Source of the DNA: an uncultured Bacilli bacterium
Lineage (GTDB): Bacteria; Bacillota_I; Bacilli_A; RF39; UBA660
DNA: 13,646 nt
Assembly: GCA_947625315.1 (NCBI GenBank)
Contig: CANQOE010000015.1
Span: 1 to 13,646, forward strand
Direction: 5' to 3'
The notes under the pieces are model-generated. The model was given only the letters and a program-made list of their open reading frames with translations, was not told the DNA's origin and did not search any database. The translations under genes were made by a program, and so were the position numbers. This document shows, one piece after another, positions 13,461 to 13,646 of this stretch (its first letter is position 1; each line of letters starts with the position of its first letter).

Positions 13461-13646
13461 ATGTATGAAAATAGTATACGTGGTGATCAACTCTTTAAAG
13501 CCTTTTTTGCTAATCTTATCTTCTTGGAATATTTTATTAATTCGTTTTTTGATTATCTTTCTTTAAATTTTAAATTTGAAAAAGGTTTTGTTATTCCTCA
13601 AGCTTATATTATTGAAGATAATAAAAATAGTAAAGCTTTCTTTGGC
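13461..13646 (+). CDS. Partial unrecognised protein, runs off right edge
   Basis: From ATG 13461, preceded by a good GAGGTGAT 6 nt upstream, 62 codons are open to the window end. The translation starts MYENSIRGDQLFKAFFANLI and continues through NSFFDYLSLNFKFEKG and PQAYIIEDNKNSKAFFG. It is rich in Phe and aromatic residues and shows no signal peptide. LFKAFFAN followed by a helical leucine- and phenylalanine-rich stretch faintly recalls Rpn/PD-(D/E)XK transposase-like nucleases, but the catalytic region would lie beyond the edge, so I make no assignment. The same frame stays open upstream to an ATG at 13347, which would add 38 residues (starting MSKFVELWSKSPTKVPFF). The Shine-Dalgarno favours 13461, but the longer form is possible. 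Confidence 0.6.
   Translation, partial: MYENSIRGDQLFKAFFANLIFLEYFINSFFDYLSLNFKFEKGFVIPQAYIIEDNKNSKAFFG

Overview
The window is very AT-rich (roughly three-quarters A+T by eye). It uses strong AGGAGG-type ribosome binding sites, TTGACA/TATAAT-type promoters with 17-bp spacers, and U-tailed hairpin terminators. Together with a MurT/GatD-like pair, a lipoprotein, and a secreted GH25 muramidase with LysM repeats, this points to a low-GC, Gram-positive-walled Firmicute, plausibly an uncultured gut Bacilli/Mollicutes-related lineage. Tryptophan is encoded by TGG in the long genes, so the standard code fits. None of the twelve complete genes that I place with confidence stops at TGA. No phage, IS or CRISPR structure was seen.

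Layout. Bases 1-750 carry a minus-strand group: an orphan 121-aa protein with its own promoter, a 42-codon mini-ORF, and the N-terminal part of a nucleotide 2-deoxyribosyltransferase-like protein that runs off the left edge. A lipoprotein gene with a TTG start (1014-1487) and its terminator follow, then tRNA-His(GTG) on the minus strand. Next is an FAD oxidoreductase with a C-terminal Rieske domain (1875-3371), which converges on a minus-strand operon. That operon is a single-domain ClpB/ClpC-type AAA+ ATPase (4486-5400) whose end overlaps the start of a 2,4-diaminopentanoate-dehydrogenase-like enzyme (3444-4499). A 145-aa orphan with its own promoter and terminator lies at 5489-5926.

Bases 6007-9533 form a clear two-gene operon: a TetR-family repressor followed by a 960-aa cytoplasmic LRR/coiled-coil protein. 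It has one strong promoter, and an 8+4+8 palindrome overlaps the -10 box, so autoregulation is likely. A small membrane-anchored protein (9593-10039) is transcribed divergently from a MurT-like/GatD-like pair (10163-12065). In the GatD-like protein both glutaminase catalytic residues (Cys and His) are replaced, and its MurT partner has also lost several family motifs. This is the strongest candidate in the window for an altered or new function. The GH25-3xLysM muramidase (12133-13317) has no AUG, GUG or UUG start. Its signal peptide, GH25 N-terminus and Shine-Dalgarno imply initiation at ATT (or ATA). A partial, unrecognised gene runs off the right edge.

Main limits: family assignments rest on motif recognition without searches, and the functions of the AAA+/dehydrogenase pair, the LRR protein and the orphans are unknown.
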